From Phreatobacter cathodiphilus (lineage in GTDB: Bacteria > Pseudomonadota > Alphaproteobacteria > Rhizobiales > Phreatobacteraceae), in the NCBI RefSeq assembly GCF_003008515.1, contig NZ_CP027668.1:1728001-1792000 (forward strand): a DNA stretch of 64,000 nt, given 5' to 3'. The number at the start of each line of letters is the position of its first letter. Position 1 is the stretch's first letter. Positions 42,235 to 50,494 of this stretch are shown piece after piece. The position numbers were made by a program, and so were the translations under genes. The notes beneath the pieces were generated by a model. That model saw only the letters and a program-made list of their open reading frames with translations, ran no database searches and was not told the DNA's origin.

Positions 42235-43232
42235 CGAGGTCCCCGGCCCTGCGCTTCCTCCTCGTCCTCGGCCTGCTGACCGGCGCCGCCCTGCTGCTGC
42301 CGCTGGTCGCCAACCGCGGCATCGTCTTCCTCGCCGGCGTCGTGGCGATCAACGTCGTCCTCGGCCTCGCCTTCAACCTCCTGTTCTCGACCGCCGGTCT
42401 CCTGAGCTTCGGTCAGGCGACCTTCTCGGCGGCGGGCGCCTATGCCGTCGCCCTCCTGCTGCTCCGCGTTCCCGAGATTCCGTTCCTCGTCGCGCTGGGA
42501 GCGGCGGCCGCCACGGGCGCCGCCATCGCCACGGCGATTGGCCTGGTGGCTCTGCGCCGCACCGAGGGCGTCTATTTCGCGGTGCTGACGCTCGCCTTCG
42601 CCGAGCTCGTCCATGTCGTCATCGCCAAGACCTCGTTCTTCGGCCGCAACGACGGCCTCACCGGCATTCCCCGGCCGCGCATCGGTCCCATCGACCTCGC
42701 CGACGGGCAGGCCTACTACGTCTTCGTCATCCTGGTGACGGCGCTGCTGATCGCCTGTCTCTGGTGGGTCACCCATTCCCGCCTCGGCCGCTCCTTCCGC
42801 GCCATCCGGCTCGACCCGATGCGGGCCGCCTTCCTCGGCATCGATGTGCGCCGGCGCCGGCTCGAGGCCTTCGCCGTTTCCGGGGCCTGCGCGGCGGCAG
42901 CCGGCGGCCTGATGGGCCCCCTCACCTCCATCGTCAGCCCGGATCTCGCGCATTGGGGCGAATCCACCAAACCCATCCTCTTCACACTGCTCGGCGGCGC
43001 CGGGCACTTCTGGGGGCCGCTGGTGGGCGCCGTCGTCTTCTCCGGCGTCGAATACGCCACGCGGAGCCTCGCCGGCGCCTCCGATCTCATCACCGGCGGC
43101 CTGCTGCTGGCGGTAGTGCTCGCCATTCCCGGCGGACTGCTCGGCCTCGCAGCCCTCGTCGTGCGACGGCTCCGGCGGCGTGAGCGACCCGCCACGGTGA
43201 CCGATGCCGCCGCCGAAGGAGCCCGGCCATGA
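42231..43232 (+). CDS. livM: Liv-type ABC permease (LivM-like)
   Basis: The protein has 333 residues and nine or ten membrane helices. The family core is LAFNLLFSTAGLLSFGQATFSAAGAYAVALLL, with FRAIRLDPMRAAFLGIDVRRRRLEAF as the coupling loop and an Arg-rich C-terminal tail. It starts with GTG inside the stop of livH and ends four bases into livG. Confidence 0.92.
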   Translation: MTRSPALRFLLVLGLLTGAALLLPLVANRGIVFLAGVVAINVVLGLAFNLLFSTAGLLSFGQATFSAAGAYAVALLLLRVPEIPFLVALGAAAATGAAIATAIGLVALRRTEGVYFAVLTLAFAELVHVVIAKTSFFGRNDGLTGIPRPRIGPIDLADGQAYYVFVILVTALLIACLWWVTHSRLGRSFRAIRLDPMRAAFLGIDVRRRRLEAFAVSGACAAAAGGLMGPLTSIVSPDLAHWGESTKPILFTLLGGAGHFWGPLVGAVVFSGVEYATRSLAGASDLITGGLLLAVVLAIPGGLLGLAALVVRRLRRRERPATVTDAAAEGARP

Positions 43233-43999
43233 CCGACGCCCCTCTCCTCGTGGAGGGCCTGTTCGCCGGCTACGGCCGAGCGCCCATCCTCAAGGACGTC
43301 TCGCTCACCGTTGCGGCCGGCGAGCGCCATGTGGTGATCGGCCCGAACGGCGCCGGCAAGACGACCTTCTTCCGCGCCCTCTGCGGCGAACTCATCCCCT
43401 CCGCCGGCAGGATCCTGTTCGAGGGCCGCGATGTCACCAGGCTCGGCGGCTTCCGGCGCGTGCGCGCCGGCATGGGCCGTTCGTTCCAGGTGGCCCGCAT
43501 CTTCGCCGACATGACCCCGGCGGAGAACGTCGTGGTGGCGCTCGAGGCCGGCGAGGTGTCGAACGGCACGGCGGGATGGCGCTTCGCCACCGCGCCGAAA
43601 CCGGCCCTGCGGCTCGAGGCCGAGAGAATCCTGACCGATCTCGGCCTCGCGGCGCGCGGCGACGAGCCGGCCTCCATCCTCAGCCACGGCGACAAGAAGC
43701 GCCTCGAACTGGCGATGATGCTGGCGCTGAAGCCCCGCCTGCTGTTGCTCGACGAGCCGACGGCCGGAATGGCCTCGGCCGACCGCATGTCGGCCGTCCG
43801 TCTCGTCGACCGCATCGTGCGGGAGACCGGGGCGACGCTCATCCTCACCGAGCACGACATGGACGTGGTGTTCCACCTCGGCACCCGGATCAGCGTCCTC
43901 CACTATGGCGAGATCGTCGCGACCGACACGCCCGAAGGCGTCAGGAACAACAGCTTCGTCAAGGAGATCTATCTCGGGCGCGGAGGCCATCATGCTTGA
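43229..43999 (+). CDS. livG: Liv-type ABC ATPase (LivG-like)
   Basis: The protein has 256 residues. Walker A is GPNGAGKTT; a GRSFQVARIF Q-loop follows; Walker B is LLLLDEPTAGM and the switch is LTEHDMDVVF. The ABC signature is degenerate (LSHGDKKRLELAMML), which is normal for LivG. Overlaps livF by eight bases. Confidence 0.92.
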   Translation: MTDAPLLVEGLFAGYGRAPILKDVSLTVAAGERHVVIGPNGAGKTTFFRALCGELIPSAGRILFEGRDVTRLGGFRRVRAGMGRSFQVARIFADMTPAENVVVALEAGEVSNGTAGWRFATAPKPALRLEAERILTDLGLAARGDEPASILSHGDKKRLELAMMLALKPRLLLLDEPTAGMASADRMSAVRLVDRIVRETGATLILTEHDMDVVFHLGTRISVLHYGEIVATDTPEGVRNNSFVKEIYLGRGGHHA

Positions 44000-44696
44000 G
44001 ATCGACAAGCTCGACGCCTTCTACGGCGACAGCCACATCCTCCATGCGGTGAGCCTGACCATCGCGGCGGGCGAAGGCGTGGCGCTGCTGGGCCGCAACG
44101 GCGCCGGCAAGTCGACCCTGCTGAAGGCGCTCATGGATGCCGGCCCGCGCACCAGGGGCACCATCCGCTTCGACGGCGTCGACCTGACCGGGGAGCCGAC
44201 CCATCGCCGCGCCCGCCGGGGCATCGCCCTCGTCCCGGAGGACCGGCGGATCTTTCCCCATGTCTCGGTCCTGGAGAACCTGGAACTGGCGCGCCATGCC
44301 TGTCCGCCGGGCGTCACGCCGCCGACCCCTCAGGAGGTCGCGGCGCAATTCTCCCTGCTTCCGCCGATCCTGGAGCGGCGCGGCGACCGCCTGTCCGGCG
44401 GCCAGCAGCAGATGGTGGCCGTGGGCCGGGGCCTGATGGCCCGCCCCAGGCTCCTGATGCTGGACGAGCCGGCCGAAGGCCTGGCGCCGGTCATCGTCGA
44501 GGACATGGCGCGCGAGATTTCGGCCGTGCGGCGGCGGGAGAACCTGGCGCTTCTCGTCACCGAACAGAACATCGATTTCGCTCGCGCCTGCACCGACCGC
44601 CTGCTCATCATCGATTCCGGCGCCATCGTCTTCTCCGGCGACTGGCGGACCTTCGATGCGACGCCCGATCTCGAAGCCCGCTATCTCGCGGTATAG
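43992..44696 (+). CDS. livF: Liv-type ABC ATPase (LivF-like)
   Basis: The protein has 234 residues. Walker A is GRNGAGKST, the signature is LSGGQQQMVAVGRGLM and Walker B is LLMLDEPAEGL, with LVTEQNIDFA as the switch. It completes a five-gene transporter (40020-44696) placed between fatty-acid-like oxidation genes and an acyl-CoA ligase, so the transported compound is probably the acid activated by that ligase. Confidence 0.92.
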   Translation: MLEIDKLDAFYGDSHILHAVSLTIAAGEGVALLGRNGAGKSTLLKALMDAGPRTRGTIRFDGVDLTGEPTHRRARRGIALVPEDRRIFPHVSVLENLELARHACPPGVTPPTPQEVAAQFSLLPPILERRGDRLSGGQQQMVAVGRGLMARPRLLMLDEPAEGLAPVIVEDMAREISAVRRRENLALLVTEQNIDFARACTDRLLIIDSGAIVFSGDWRTFDATPDLEARYLAV

Positions 44697-44728
44697 AGCG
44701 GGACGAGAGAAGCCTTGCGAGGTTGACG

Positions 44729-46402
44729 ATGAACGCTCCCCTTCCCTGGCGCGACCCCAGCGGCTGGTCTTCGCGCCTCGATGCGGCCCTTGTCGGCCGG
44801 CACCGGTCGACGGGTGCCTGGCGCAACCGCACCATCGCCGACGACGCGCGCGAGCGCGCCGCCGCGACACCCGACACGGTCTGCCTGCAACTCGGCGAGG
44901 CGACGCTCACCTTCGCCGAGGCGCTGGTCCGGGCCGAGCGGCTGGCGGCGGGGCTCTGGGAGCTCGGGCTGCGCCCCGGCGACGTTCTCTCCTTCGCCCT
45001 GCCGAACTGGCTGGAGGCGCTGTCGGTTGATCTCGCCGCGGCGCTCATCGGCCTCGTGGTCAATCCGATCGTGCCGATCTACCGCGATGCCGAATTCGGG
45101 CTGATCCTGCGCCACTGCAGGGCGAAGGCAATCATCATCCCGGCGACCTTCCGCGGTTTCGACTATGCCGCGATGGTGGAGCGCCTGCGGCCGCACCTGC
45201 CCTATCTCCGCCATGTCGTCGTCGCGAAGGCTCCGGCCGCCCTCCCCGGCACGATCGCCTTCGAGGCGCTGGCCGAGAGCGGCGGACCGGTTCCCTGGCC
45301 GCGCCAGGTGCCGGAAGCGATCAAGATGGTGATGTACACCTCCGGCACCACCGGCATGCCGAAGGGCGTCCTGCACACCCACGAGACCATGGCGCATTCG
45401 ATGGCGTCCTGCGTCGACCACTGGCGGCTCGCCGAAGGCGACGTGGTGCTGATGCCCTCTCCCGTCACCCATGTGACCGGCTTCGCCTGGGGCCTCGAAC
45501 AGCCGTTCCAGCACGGACTCACATCCGTGCTGATGGAACGCTGGAACGCCGAGGAGGCCGTCGGGCTGATAGACCGCCACGCCGTCGCCGTGACCGTCGG
45601 CGCCACGCCCTTCCTGCAGGAACTCGTCGACGCCGCCGACAGGGCGGGATCGCGGCTGCCCTCGCTCAAGGTCTTCGCCTGCGGCGGCGCGGCGGTGCCA
45701 CCCGACCTCGTCGCCCGCGCCAACGCGCTCTTCGCCAGGGGCCGCGCGACGCGGGTCTACGGCTCCACCGAGGCGCCGATGATCACGCTCGGCTTCGTCT
45801 CGCCCGACAGCGCCTCGCTGGCCGCCCAGACCGACGGCCAGATCATCGACTACGAGGTCCGGATCGTCGATGAGCGGGAGCGCGACGTCGCGCCGGGCGC
45901 GGAGGGCGAAATCCTCGCCCGGGGGCCCGCCATGTTCGTCGGCTATGCCGATCCGGCTGAGACGGCGGCGGCCTTCACCGCCGACGGCTTCTTCCGCATG
46001 GGCGACATCGGCCTCGTCGGGACCGACAACTCCATCCTGATCACCGGGCGGAAGAAGGACCTGATCATTCGCGGCGGCGAGAACATTTCCGCCAAGGAGA
46101 TCGAGGACGCCCTCCACCGCCATCCCGCCGTCCGCGAGGCGGTGGCCGTGTCCATGCCCCATGCCCGCCTCGGCGAAACCGTCTGTGCCTATGTCGTCCC
46201 GAAGGACGGTCATGCGCCCGACCTCGCCGAACTCGTCCGCCATCTCGAGGCCGCGGGGCTTGCCAAGCAGAAGTTTCCCGAGCATCTGGAACTGGTCGAC
46301 GACCTGCCCCGAACCGCATCGGGCAAAGTCAAGAAGGACATGCTCCGGCGCATGATCGCTGATAGGATCGCCGCCACCTCTACGGGATCTCCACTTGTCT
46401 GA
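44729..46402 (+). CDS. AMP-forming acyl-CoA ligase
   Basis: This 557-residue enzyme activates a carboxylic acid to its CoA thioester. The P-loop-like A3 motif is YTSGTTGMPKGVLHTH, the A5 motif is RVYGSTEAPM, A7-like is FFRMGDIGLV and the C-terminal catalytic lysine lies in ASGKVKKDML. The ATG at 44729 has GAGG eight bases upstream. It shows likeness to cyclohexanecarboxylate/aryl-CoA ligases rather than to acetyl-CoA synthetase, but the exact acid is unknown. It gives the entry reaction for the two dehydrogenases and the crotonase upstream. Confidence 0.88.
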   Translation: MNAPLPWRDPSGWSSRLDAALVGRHRSTGAWRNRTIADDARERAAATPDTVCLQLGEATLTFAEALVRAERLAAGLWELGLRPGDVLSFALPNWLEALSVDLAAALIGLVVNPIVPIYRDAEFGLILRHCRAKAIIIPATFRGFDYAAMVERLRPHLPYLRHVVVAKAPAALPGTIAFEALAESGGPVPWPRQVPEAIKMVMYTSGTTGMPKGVLHTHETMAHSMASCVDHWRLAEGDVVLMPSPVTHVTGFAWGLEQPFQHGLTSVLMERWNAEEAVGLIDRHAVAVTVGATPFLQELVDAADRAGSRLPSLKVFACGGAAVPPDLVARANALFARGRATRVYGSTEAPMITLGFVSPDSASLAAQTDGQIIDYEVRIVDERERDVAPGAEGEILARGPAMFVGYADPAETAAAFTADGFFRMGDIGLVGTDNSILITGRKKDLIIRGGENISAKEIEDALHRHPAVREAVAVSMPHARLGETVCAYVVPKDGHAPDLAELVRHLEAAGLAKQKFPEHLELVDDLPRTASGKVKKDMLRRMIADRIAATSTGSPLV

Positions 46403-47123
46403 CGTGACCTCCCGAACGGACCGGGTCTCGCTCCATCGGCCCGAACCCCGCCGCTCGGCGCGCCGGCCTCCGAGCGCGCGCCAGGCCGCCAAGAACGCGG
46501 AGACGCGGCGGCGGCTGATCGAGGCCGCCGGCGTCGTCGTCGGCCGGCACGGCTATGCCGGCGCCTCCATCGCCAGGATCACGGCCGAGGCCGGCGTCGC
46601 CCACGGCGCGTTCTATCTGCATTTCGCCAATCAGCAGGCGCTCTTCGACGTGCTCCTGCCCGAGCTCGGCGGCGCCATGCTCGACAGCCTCACCTCCGCC
46701 ATCCGCGACAGCCGGTCGCTGGAGGAGATCGAGCGGCGCGGCCTGACGGCCAATTTCGAGTACCTGGGTTCTCATCCGGAGATTTACCGGGTGATGAACG
46801 AGGCCGAGCTCTATGCGCCCGCCGCCTTCCAGCAATATCTGAAGGAGATCCAGGCGCGCTACGTGAGGTCCCTGAAGCGGAGCAAGGAACGCGGTGAGTT
46901 GCGCCAGTTCGCCGACGAGGATCTGGAGACCGTGGCGGCCCTCCTGACCGGGGCGAGGTCCTATCTGCTGATGATGTTCTGCAAGGACGGCAATGCCGTG
47001 CGGCCCCTCGATCCGGCCCGGCTCGAGATCTATCTCGACGTCTTCCTCGACGGGCTGCGCCACACGGAGCCCGGAAGACTCCGGCCTCAACCAGCCGGGC
47101 CCCTCCCGAAGGAACCCCTCTAG
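46395..47123 (+). CDS. TetR-family transcriptional regulator
   Basis: The protein has 242 residues. The helix-turn-helix is RRRLIEAAGVVVGRHGYAGASIARITAEAGVAHGAFYLHFANQQALFDVLL. The larger C-terminal part should bind an inducer, probably an acyl- or aryl-CoA. The start is a TTG at 46395, overlapping the ligase by eight bases, with GGGA seven bases upstream; GTG at 46404 is an alternative. It ends the ten-gene operon and probably represses it at the dyad 36839-36856. Confidence 0.87.
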   Translation: MSDVTSRTDRVSLHRPEPRRSARRPPSARQAAKNAETRRRLIEAAGVVVGRHGYAGASIARITAEAGVAHGAFYLHFANQQALFDVLLPELGGAMLDSLTSAIRDSRSLEEIERRGLTANFEYLGSHPEIYRVMNEAELYAPAAFQQYLKEIQARYVRSLKRSKERGELRQFADEDLETVAALLTGARSYLLMMFCKDGNAVRPLDPARLEIYLDVFLDGLRHTEPGRLRPQPAGPLPKEPL

Positions 47124-47192
47124 GCCCGCTGCCGTCGCTCTGGCGAGCGCATGCGCGCCGGCAACTCCAGAGAGGCAGGCGGGCGGGACTGT

Positions 47193-47221
47193 TTGACACC
47201 CACGGAGCCCGACCGCATAAT
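47193..47221 (+). promoter_or_regulatory. Consensus-like promoter of the MOSC/reductase genes
   Basis: TTGACA (47193-47198) and CATAAT (47216-47221) are exactly 17 bases apart, the best sigma70-type match in the window. Transcription should start near 47228, right before the 14-bp element at 47230. Confidence 0.72.
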
Positions 47222-47229
47222 TGCCCCTT

Positions 47230-47243
47230 GGACAACAAGTTGC
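47230..47243. promoter_or_regulatory. Shared 14-bp element, copy 1 (likely XRE repressor operator)
   Basis: GGACAACAAGTTGC sits just downstream of the expected transcription start of the MOSC gene, a typical roadblock position. Its core CAAC-AA-GTTG is a dyad. The same sequence with one change is found at 49359-49372 in the promoter of the TRAP receptor and next to the XRE regulator gene. Confidence 0.6.
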
Positions 47244-47250
47244 ATGGATC

Positions 47251-47715
47251 ATGTGGGCTGGAAAAGTCGAACATCTCCACAGTTGCCCACGGGCCTTCCT
47301 GCCCATGGGCGCCTTCGAGGCCCTGACCCTGATCAAGGGCGAGGGAATCGAGGGTGATCGTTACCGCGCCGGCACCGGATTCTATTCCGACCGTCCCGAG
47401 GAAGGCCGGCAGGTCACGCTCTTCGAGATCGAGACCCTGGTGGCGCTGGAGCGCGACTACGGAATCCGCATGGCGCCGGCCGATCACCGCCGCAACATCA
47501 CGACCCGCGGCGCGCCCCTCAACCACCTCGTCGGCAAGGTCTTCCGGGTCGGCGACGTGGTGCTGGAGGGTACCCGGCTCAGCACGCCCTGCCGCCACAT
47601 CGAGCAGATCACCGGCCAGGAGGTCTTCACCCCGATGCTGCATCGCTCGGGCCTTCACGCCCGCATCCTGACCGGCGGGGTCGTGCGGGTCGGCGACGTG
47701 ATGACGGGCGAGTGA
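47251..47715 (+). CDS. MOSC-domain protein (molybdenum cofactor, YiiM-like)
   Basis: This 154-residue protein is one MOSC domain. The conserved cysteine that ligands the molybdenum cofactor is C114 in STPCRHIEQ, and RRNITTRGAPLNHLVGKVFRVGDVVLEG is the family core. Members such as YiiM and YcbX reduce N-hydroxylated bases, with electrons supplied by a flavin/iron-sulfur partner. Here a reductase gene starts three bases after the stop, which makes a self-contained pair. The start ATG at 47251 follows the operator and gives the family length. Confidence 0.85.
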   Translation: MWAGKVEHLHSCPRAFLPMGAFEALTLIKGEGIEGDRYRAGTGFYSDRPEEGRQVTLFEIETLVALERDYGIRMAPADHRRNITTRGAPLNHLVGKVFRVGDVVLEGTRLSTPCRHIEQITGQEVFTPMLHRSGLHARILTGGVVRVGDVMTGE

Positions 47716-47717
47716 CC

Positions 47718-48674
47718 ATGGTCCGCCCCAATCATCGGGTGACCACGGTCGTCACCGACATCACGCGCGAAAACAGCGCCATCTCCACCTTCACGCTGAT
47801 GGACCCCGACGGCTGGCCGCTGCCGCCCTTCGAGGCGGGAGCCCATATCGACGTCCACCTGCCCGGCGGACCCGTCCGCCAATATTCCCTCTGCGGTGAT
47901 CCTGCCGACGGGGTGCGCTACCGCCTGGCTGTGCAGCGGGAGGCCGGCGGTCGCGGCGGCTCGGCCCTCATGCACGATGCGATCCGGACCGGCGACAGGC
48001 TGCTCGTGTCGCTGCCGCGCAACCACTTCCCCCTCGCCGCCTCCGGCCGACGCCACGTCCTCATCGGCGGCGGCATCGGCCTGACCCCGCTCATGGCCAT
48101 GGTGGAAACCCTGCGCCGGCGTGGAGAGGCGTTCGAGCTGCACGCCTGCATCAGGTCGCGGGCGGACATGCCCTTCCGCGACTGGCTGGAGACGCTCGAG
48201 CGCCGAGGGCTCGCCCATATCCATGCGAGCCGCGATGGCGCCGGCAACCGCATCGACCTCGCCGGCCTGCTGAGAAGCCTGCCCGACGACACCCATGTCT
48301 ATTGCTGCGGTCCAGCGAGGATGATCGAGGCCGTGGTCGCGGCGGGCGCCGGCCGACCGGAGGACACGGTCCACGTCGAGCATTTCGGCAGCGCTCGCAT
48401 TCCGCCCGGCGGCGAGGCCTTCACCGTCGAGCTCGCCCGGTCGAAGCGAAGCGTCCCCGTCGCCGCCGGCATGACCATCGTCGAGGCGCTGCGCGAGGCA
48501 GGCGTCGAGATCGACGCCTCCTGCGAGGGCGGCGCCTGCCTGACCTGCAAGACCCGCTATCTCGAGGGCGTCCCCATCCACCGGGACCTCGTGATGAAGC
48601 CGGCGGAACGGCTGACGTACATGACGCCCTGCGTCTCCGGCTGCGCCAGCGAGCGGCTGGTCCTCGACCTCTGA
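47718..48674 (+). CDS. Phthalate-dioxygenase-reductase-like flavin/2Fe-2S reductase
   Basis: This 318-residue protein has three domains: flavin binding (about 1-105, RQYSLCG), NAD binding (about 110-220, LIGGGIGLTPLMAM and VYCCGPARM) and a C-terminal plant-type ferredoxin domain with cysteines C269-X4-C274-X2-C277-X27-C305. It takes electrons from NAD(P)H and hands them to an oxygenase or, here, probably to the MOSC protein upstream, since no oxygenase gene is nearby. ATG 47718 was chosen; a GTG at 47712 that overlaps the previous stop is possible. Confidence 0.87.
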   Translation: MVRPNHRVTTVVTDITRENSAISTFTLMDPDGWPLPPFEAGAHIDVHLPGGPVRQYSLCGDPADGVRYRLAVQREAGGRGGSALMHDAIRTGDRLLVSLPRNHFPLAASGRRHVLIGGGIGLTPLMAMVETLRRRGEAFELHACIRSRADMPFRDWLETLERRGLAHIHASRDGAGNRIDLAGLLRSLPDDTHVYCCGPARMIEAVVAAGAGRPEDTVHVEHFGSARIPPGGEAFTVELARSKRSVPVAAGMTIVEALREAGVEIDASCEGGACLTCKTRYLEGVPIHRDLVMKPAERLTYMTPCVSGCASERLVLDL

Positions 48675-48677
48675 GGC

Positions 48678-49331
48678 CTAGCGCTCTTTCGCCACGCCGT
48701 CCCGCGCGATGACGATGAGGACCTCGGAGCGCGCGGGGCCGAGGCGCCGCAGCCGGTGCTTGAGGTGGCCCTCGAAGCGCATGCTGTCGCCCGCCTCCAG
48801 GACGATCGTATGGTCGGCGAAGGCCACCTCGACCATGCCGTTGAGCACATAGATCATCTCGTCGCCGGCATGTTCGCCGATGTCGCGGTCGCCGTGGTCC
48901 CCCGGCTCCATGACGAAGGCGGAGAGATGATGCTGCCCGTCATCCTGGAACAGGGCCTGGTAGGCATGCTCGTCGCCCCCGGCACCATAGGGCATGCGCT
49001 CCGCCTGCCGGACCACGGTGATCGCCGAGCGCTCCACCGTGTCGCCGAAGAGCCGGCTGAGGTCCACCGCGAAGGCGTCCGCGAGCTTCATCAGCGTGGT
49101 GATCGACGGCGTCTTTGCCTGGCGTTCCAGCCGCGACAGATAGCCCTTGTCGAGGCCGGTGGCGGCCGCCAGCTGGTCGAGCGTCATGCCGGCGCGGGTG
49201 CGCAGCGAACGGATCCGCGCCGCGATGCCCTGAATGCGTGCGGCGGTGTCCTGCCGGTCCGTCGCACGGGCCGAGGCGGGGACGTCGGTCGCCGTCGCGC
49301 TCCCCGGCTTTTTCTTCGCTGTCGATGCCAC
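48678..49331 (-). CDS. XRE-family regulator with C-terminal cupin
   Basis: The protein has 217 residues. A basic, low-complexity N-terminus is followed by the helix-turn-helix IRSLRTRAGMTLDQLAAATGLDKGYLSRLERQAKTPS and a cupin domain (EHAGDEMIYVLNGMVEVAF). Such proteins often sense a small ligand in the cupin. The GTG at 49331 is preferred; a TTG at 49367 would place the start inside the shared 14-bp element. It lies between the MOSC/reductase pair (tail to tail) and the TRAP receptor (divergent), and is the likely repressor of both. Confidence 0.85.
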   Translation of the reverse strand: MASTAKKKPGSATATDVPASARATDRQDTAARIQGIAARIRSLRTRAGMTLDQLAAATGLDKGYLSRLERQAKTPSITTLMKLADAFAVDLSRLFGDTVERSAITVVRQAERMPYGAGGDEHAYQALFQDDGQHHLSAFVMEPGDHGDRDIGEHAGDEMIYVLNGMVEVAFADHTIVLEAGDSMRFEGHLKHRLRRLGPARSEVLIVIARDGVAKER

Positions 49332-49349
49332 GGTTTTCGGATGCCCCTG

Positions 49350-49379
49350 TTGCTCTCTGGACAACAATTTGCCTACACT
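49350..49379 (+). promoter_or_regulatory. Candidate promoter of the TRAP receptor gene
   Basis: TTGCTC (49350-49355) and TACACT (49374-49379) are 18 bases apart, with the 14-bp element copy 2 filling the spacer. The match is moderate; the overlap with the repeated element is the main support. Confidence 0.42.
49359..49372. promoter_or_regulatory. Shared 14-bp element, copy 2
   Basis: GGACAACAATTTGC differs from copy 1 (47230-47243) at one base. It lies between the -35 and -10 of the receptor promoter and 28 bases from the GTG of the divergent XRE gene, so it could give both repression of the receptor and autoregulation. Confidence 0.6.
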
Positions 49380-49404
49380 CGTCTACCAGACTGAGGAGGG
49401 CTTA

Positions 49405-50484
49405 ATGAAGCGTCGCGACATGCTCAAGTTCGGAGTTGCCGGAGGAGCCGCGGCGGTCGCCGCTCCGGCACTCGCCCAAAGCCAGCCGACCATCCGCTGG
49501 CGCATGCAGTCGAGTTTCCCGAAGTCCCTCGACACGGTCTTCGGCGGCGCCACGACCATCGCCCAGAAGGTCTCGAAACTCACCGACGGCAAGTTCGAGA
49601 TCCAGGTCTTCTCGGCCGGCGAGATCGTCGGCCCTCTCCAGGTCCTCGACGCGGTGCAGATCGGCACGATCGAGGCCGGCCACACCGCCGGCTTCTACTA
49701 TATCGGCAAGATGCCGGCCCTCGTCTTCGACACCGGCGTGCCCTTCGGCATGACGCCGCGCCAGCACAATGCCTGGATGCGCTATGGCGGCGGGCTGGAC
49801 CTGATGCGTGACCTCTACAAGCAGTTCAACGTCGTCCAGATCCCCTGCGGCAATACGGGCGCGCAGATGGGCGGCTGGTTCCGCAAGGAGATCAAGACCG
49901 TCGACGACCTGAAGGGCCTGCGCATGCGCGCCGCCGGCTTCCTCGGCTCCGTCTTCTCCAAGCTCGGCGTCGTCGTCCAGCAGATTCCCGCTGGCGACGT
50001 CTATCCGGCGCTGGAGCGCGGCACGCTCGACGCCGTCGAGTGGGTCGGTCCCTATGACGACGAGAAGCTCGGTCTCCACAAGGTCGCCAACAACTACTAC
50101 GCCCCCGGGGTCATGGAGCTCGGCGCCTCTCTCTGCTTCATCGGCAACGAGGCGAAGATGCGCGAACTGCCGGCGCAATATCGCGAGGCGCTGGAGGCCG
50201 CCTGTGCCGAGGCCAATCTCGACATGCTGGCCAAGTACGACGCCTACAACATCCAGGCGCTGCGCCGGCTTCTGGCCGCCAACGTCCAGCTGCGCTTCTG
50301 GTCGAACGACATCATGAAGGCGCTGCAGACGGCGACGGCCGAGGCGATGCAGGACTTCGCGGCGAAGGACGCCACCTTCGCCAAGGTGCATCAGCACTGG
50401 AAGGCCTTCCGCGACGATCAGGTGCTGTGGAGCGCGGTGAACGACGGCGCGGCAGAGCGCTTCCTCGCGGCCAATCGCGGCTGA
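49405..50484 (+). CDS. TRAP transporter substrate-binding protein (DctP/TakP type)
   Basis: The protein has 359 residues, preceded by a strong GAGGAGGG. It has a signal peptide (RRDMLKFGVAGGAAAVAAPALAQ). The sequence PTIRWRMQSSFPKSLDTVFGGA and the segment DAVEWVGPYDDEKLGL are typical of the TakP/monocarboxylate branch. No DctQ or DctM membrane genes are adjacent, so it depends on components encoded elsewhere. Its promoter carries the XRE element, linking uptake to the MOSC/reductase pair. Confidence 0.9.
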   Translation: MKRRDMLKFGVAGGAAAVAAPALAQSQPTIRWRMQSSFPKSLDTVFGGATTIAQKVSKLTDGKFEIQVFSAGEIVGPLQVLDAVQIGTIEAGHTAGFYYIGKMPALVFDTGVPFGMTPRQHNAWMRYGGGLDLMRDLYKQFNVVQIPCGNTGAQMGGWFRKEIKTVDDLKGLRMRAAGFLGSVFSKLGVVVQQIPAGDVYPALERGTLDAVEWVGPYDDEKLGLHKVANNYYAPGVMELGASLCFIGNEAKMRELPAQYREALEAACAEANLDMLAKYDAYNIQALRRLLAANVQLRFWSNDIMKALQTATAEAMQDFAAKDATFAKVHQHWKAFRDDQVLWSAVNDGAAERFLAANRG

Positions 50485-50494
50485 GCGCCCGCGC

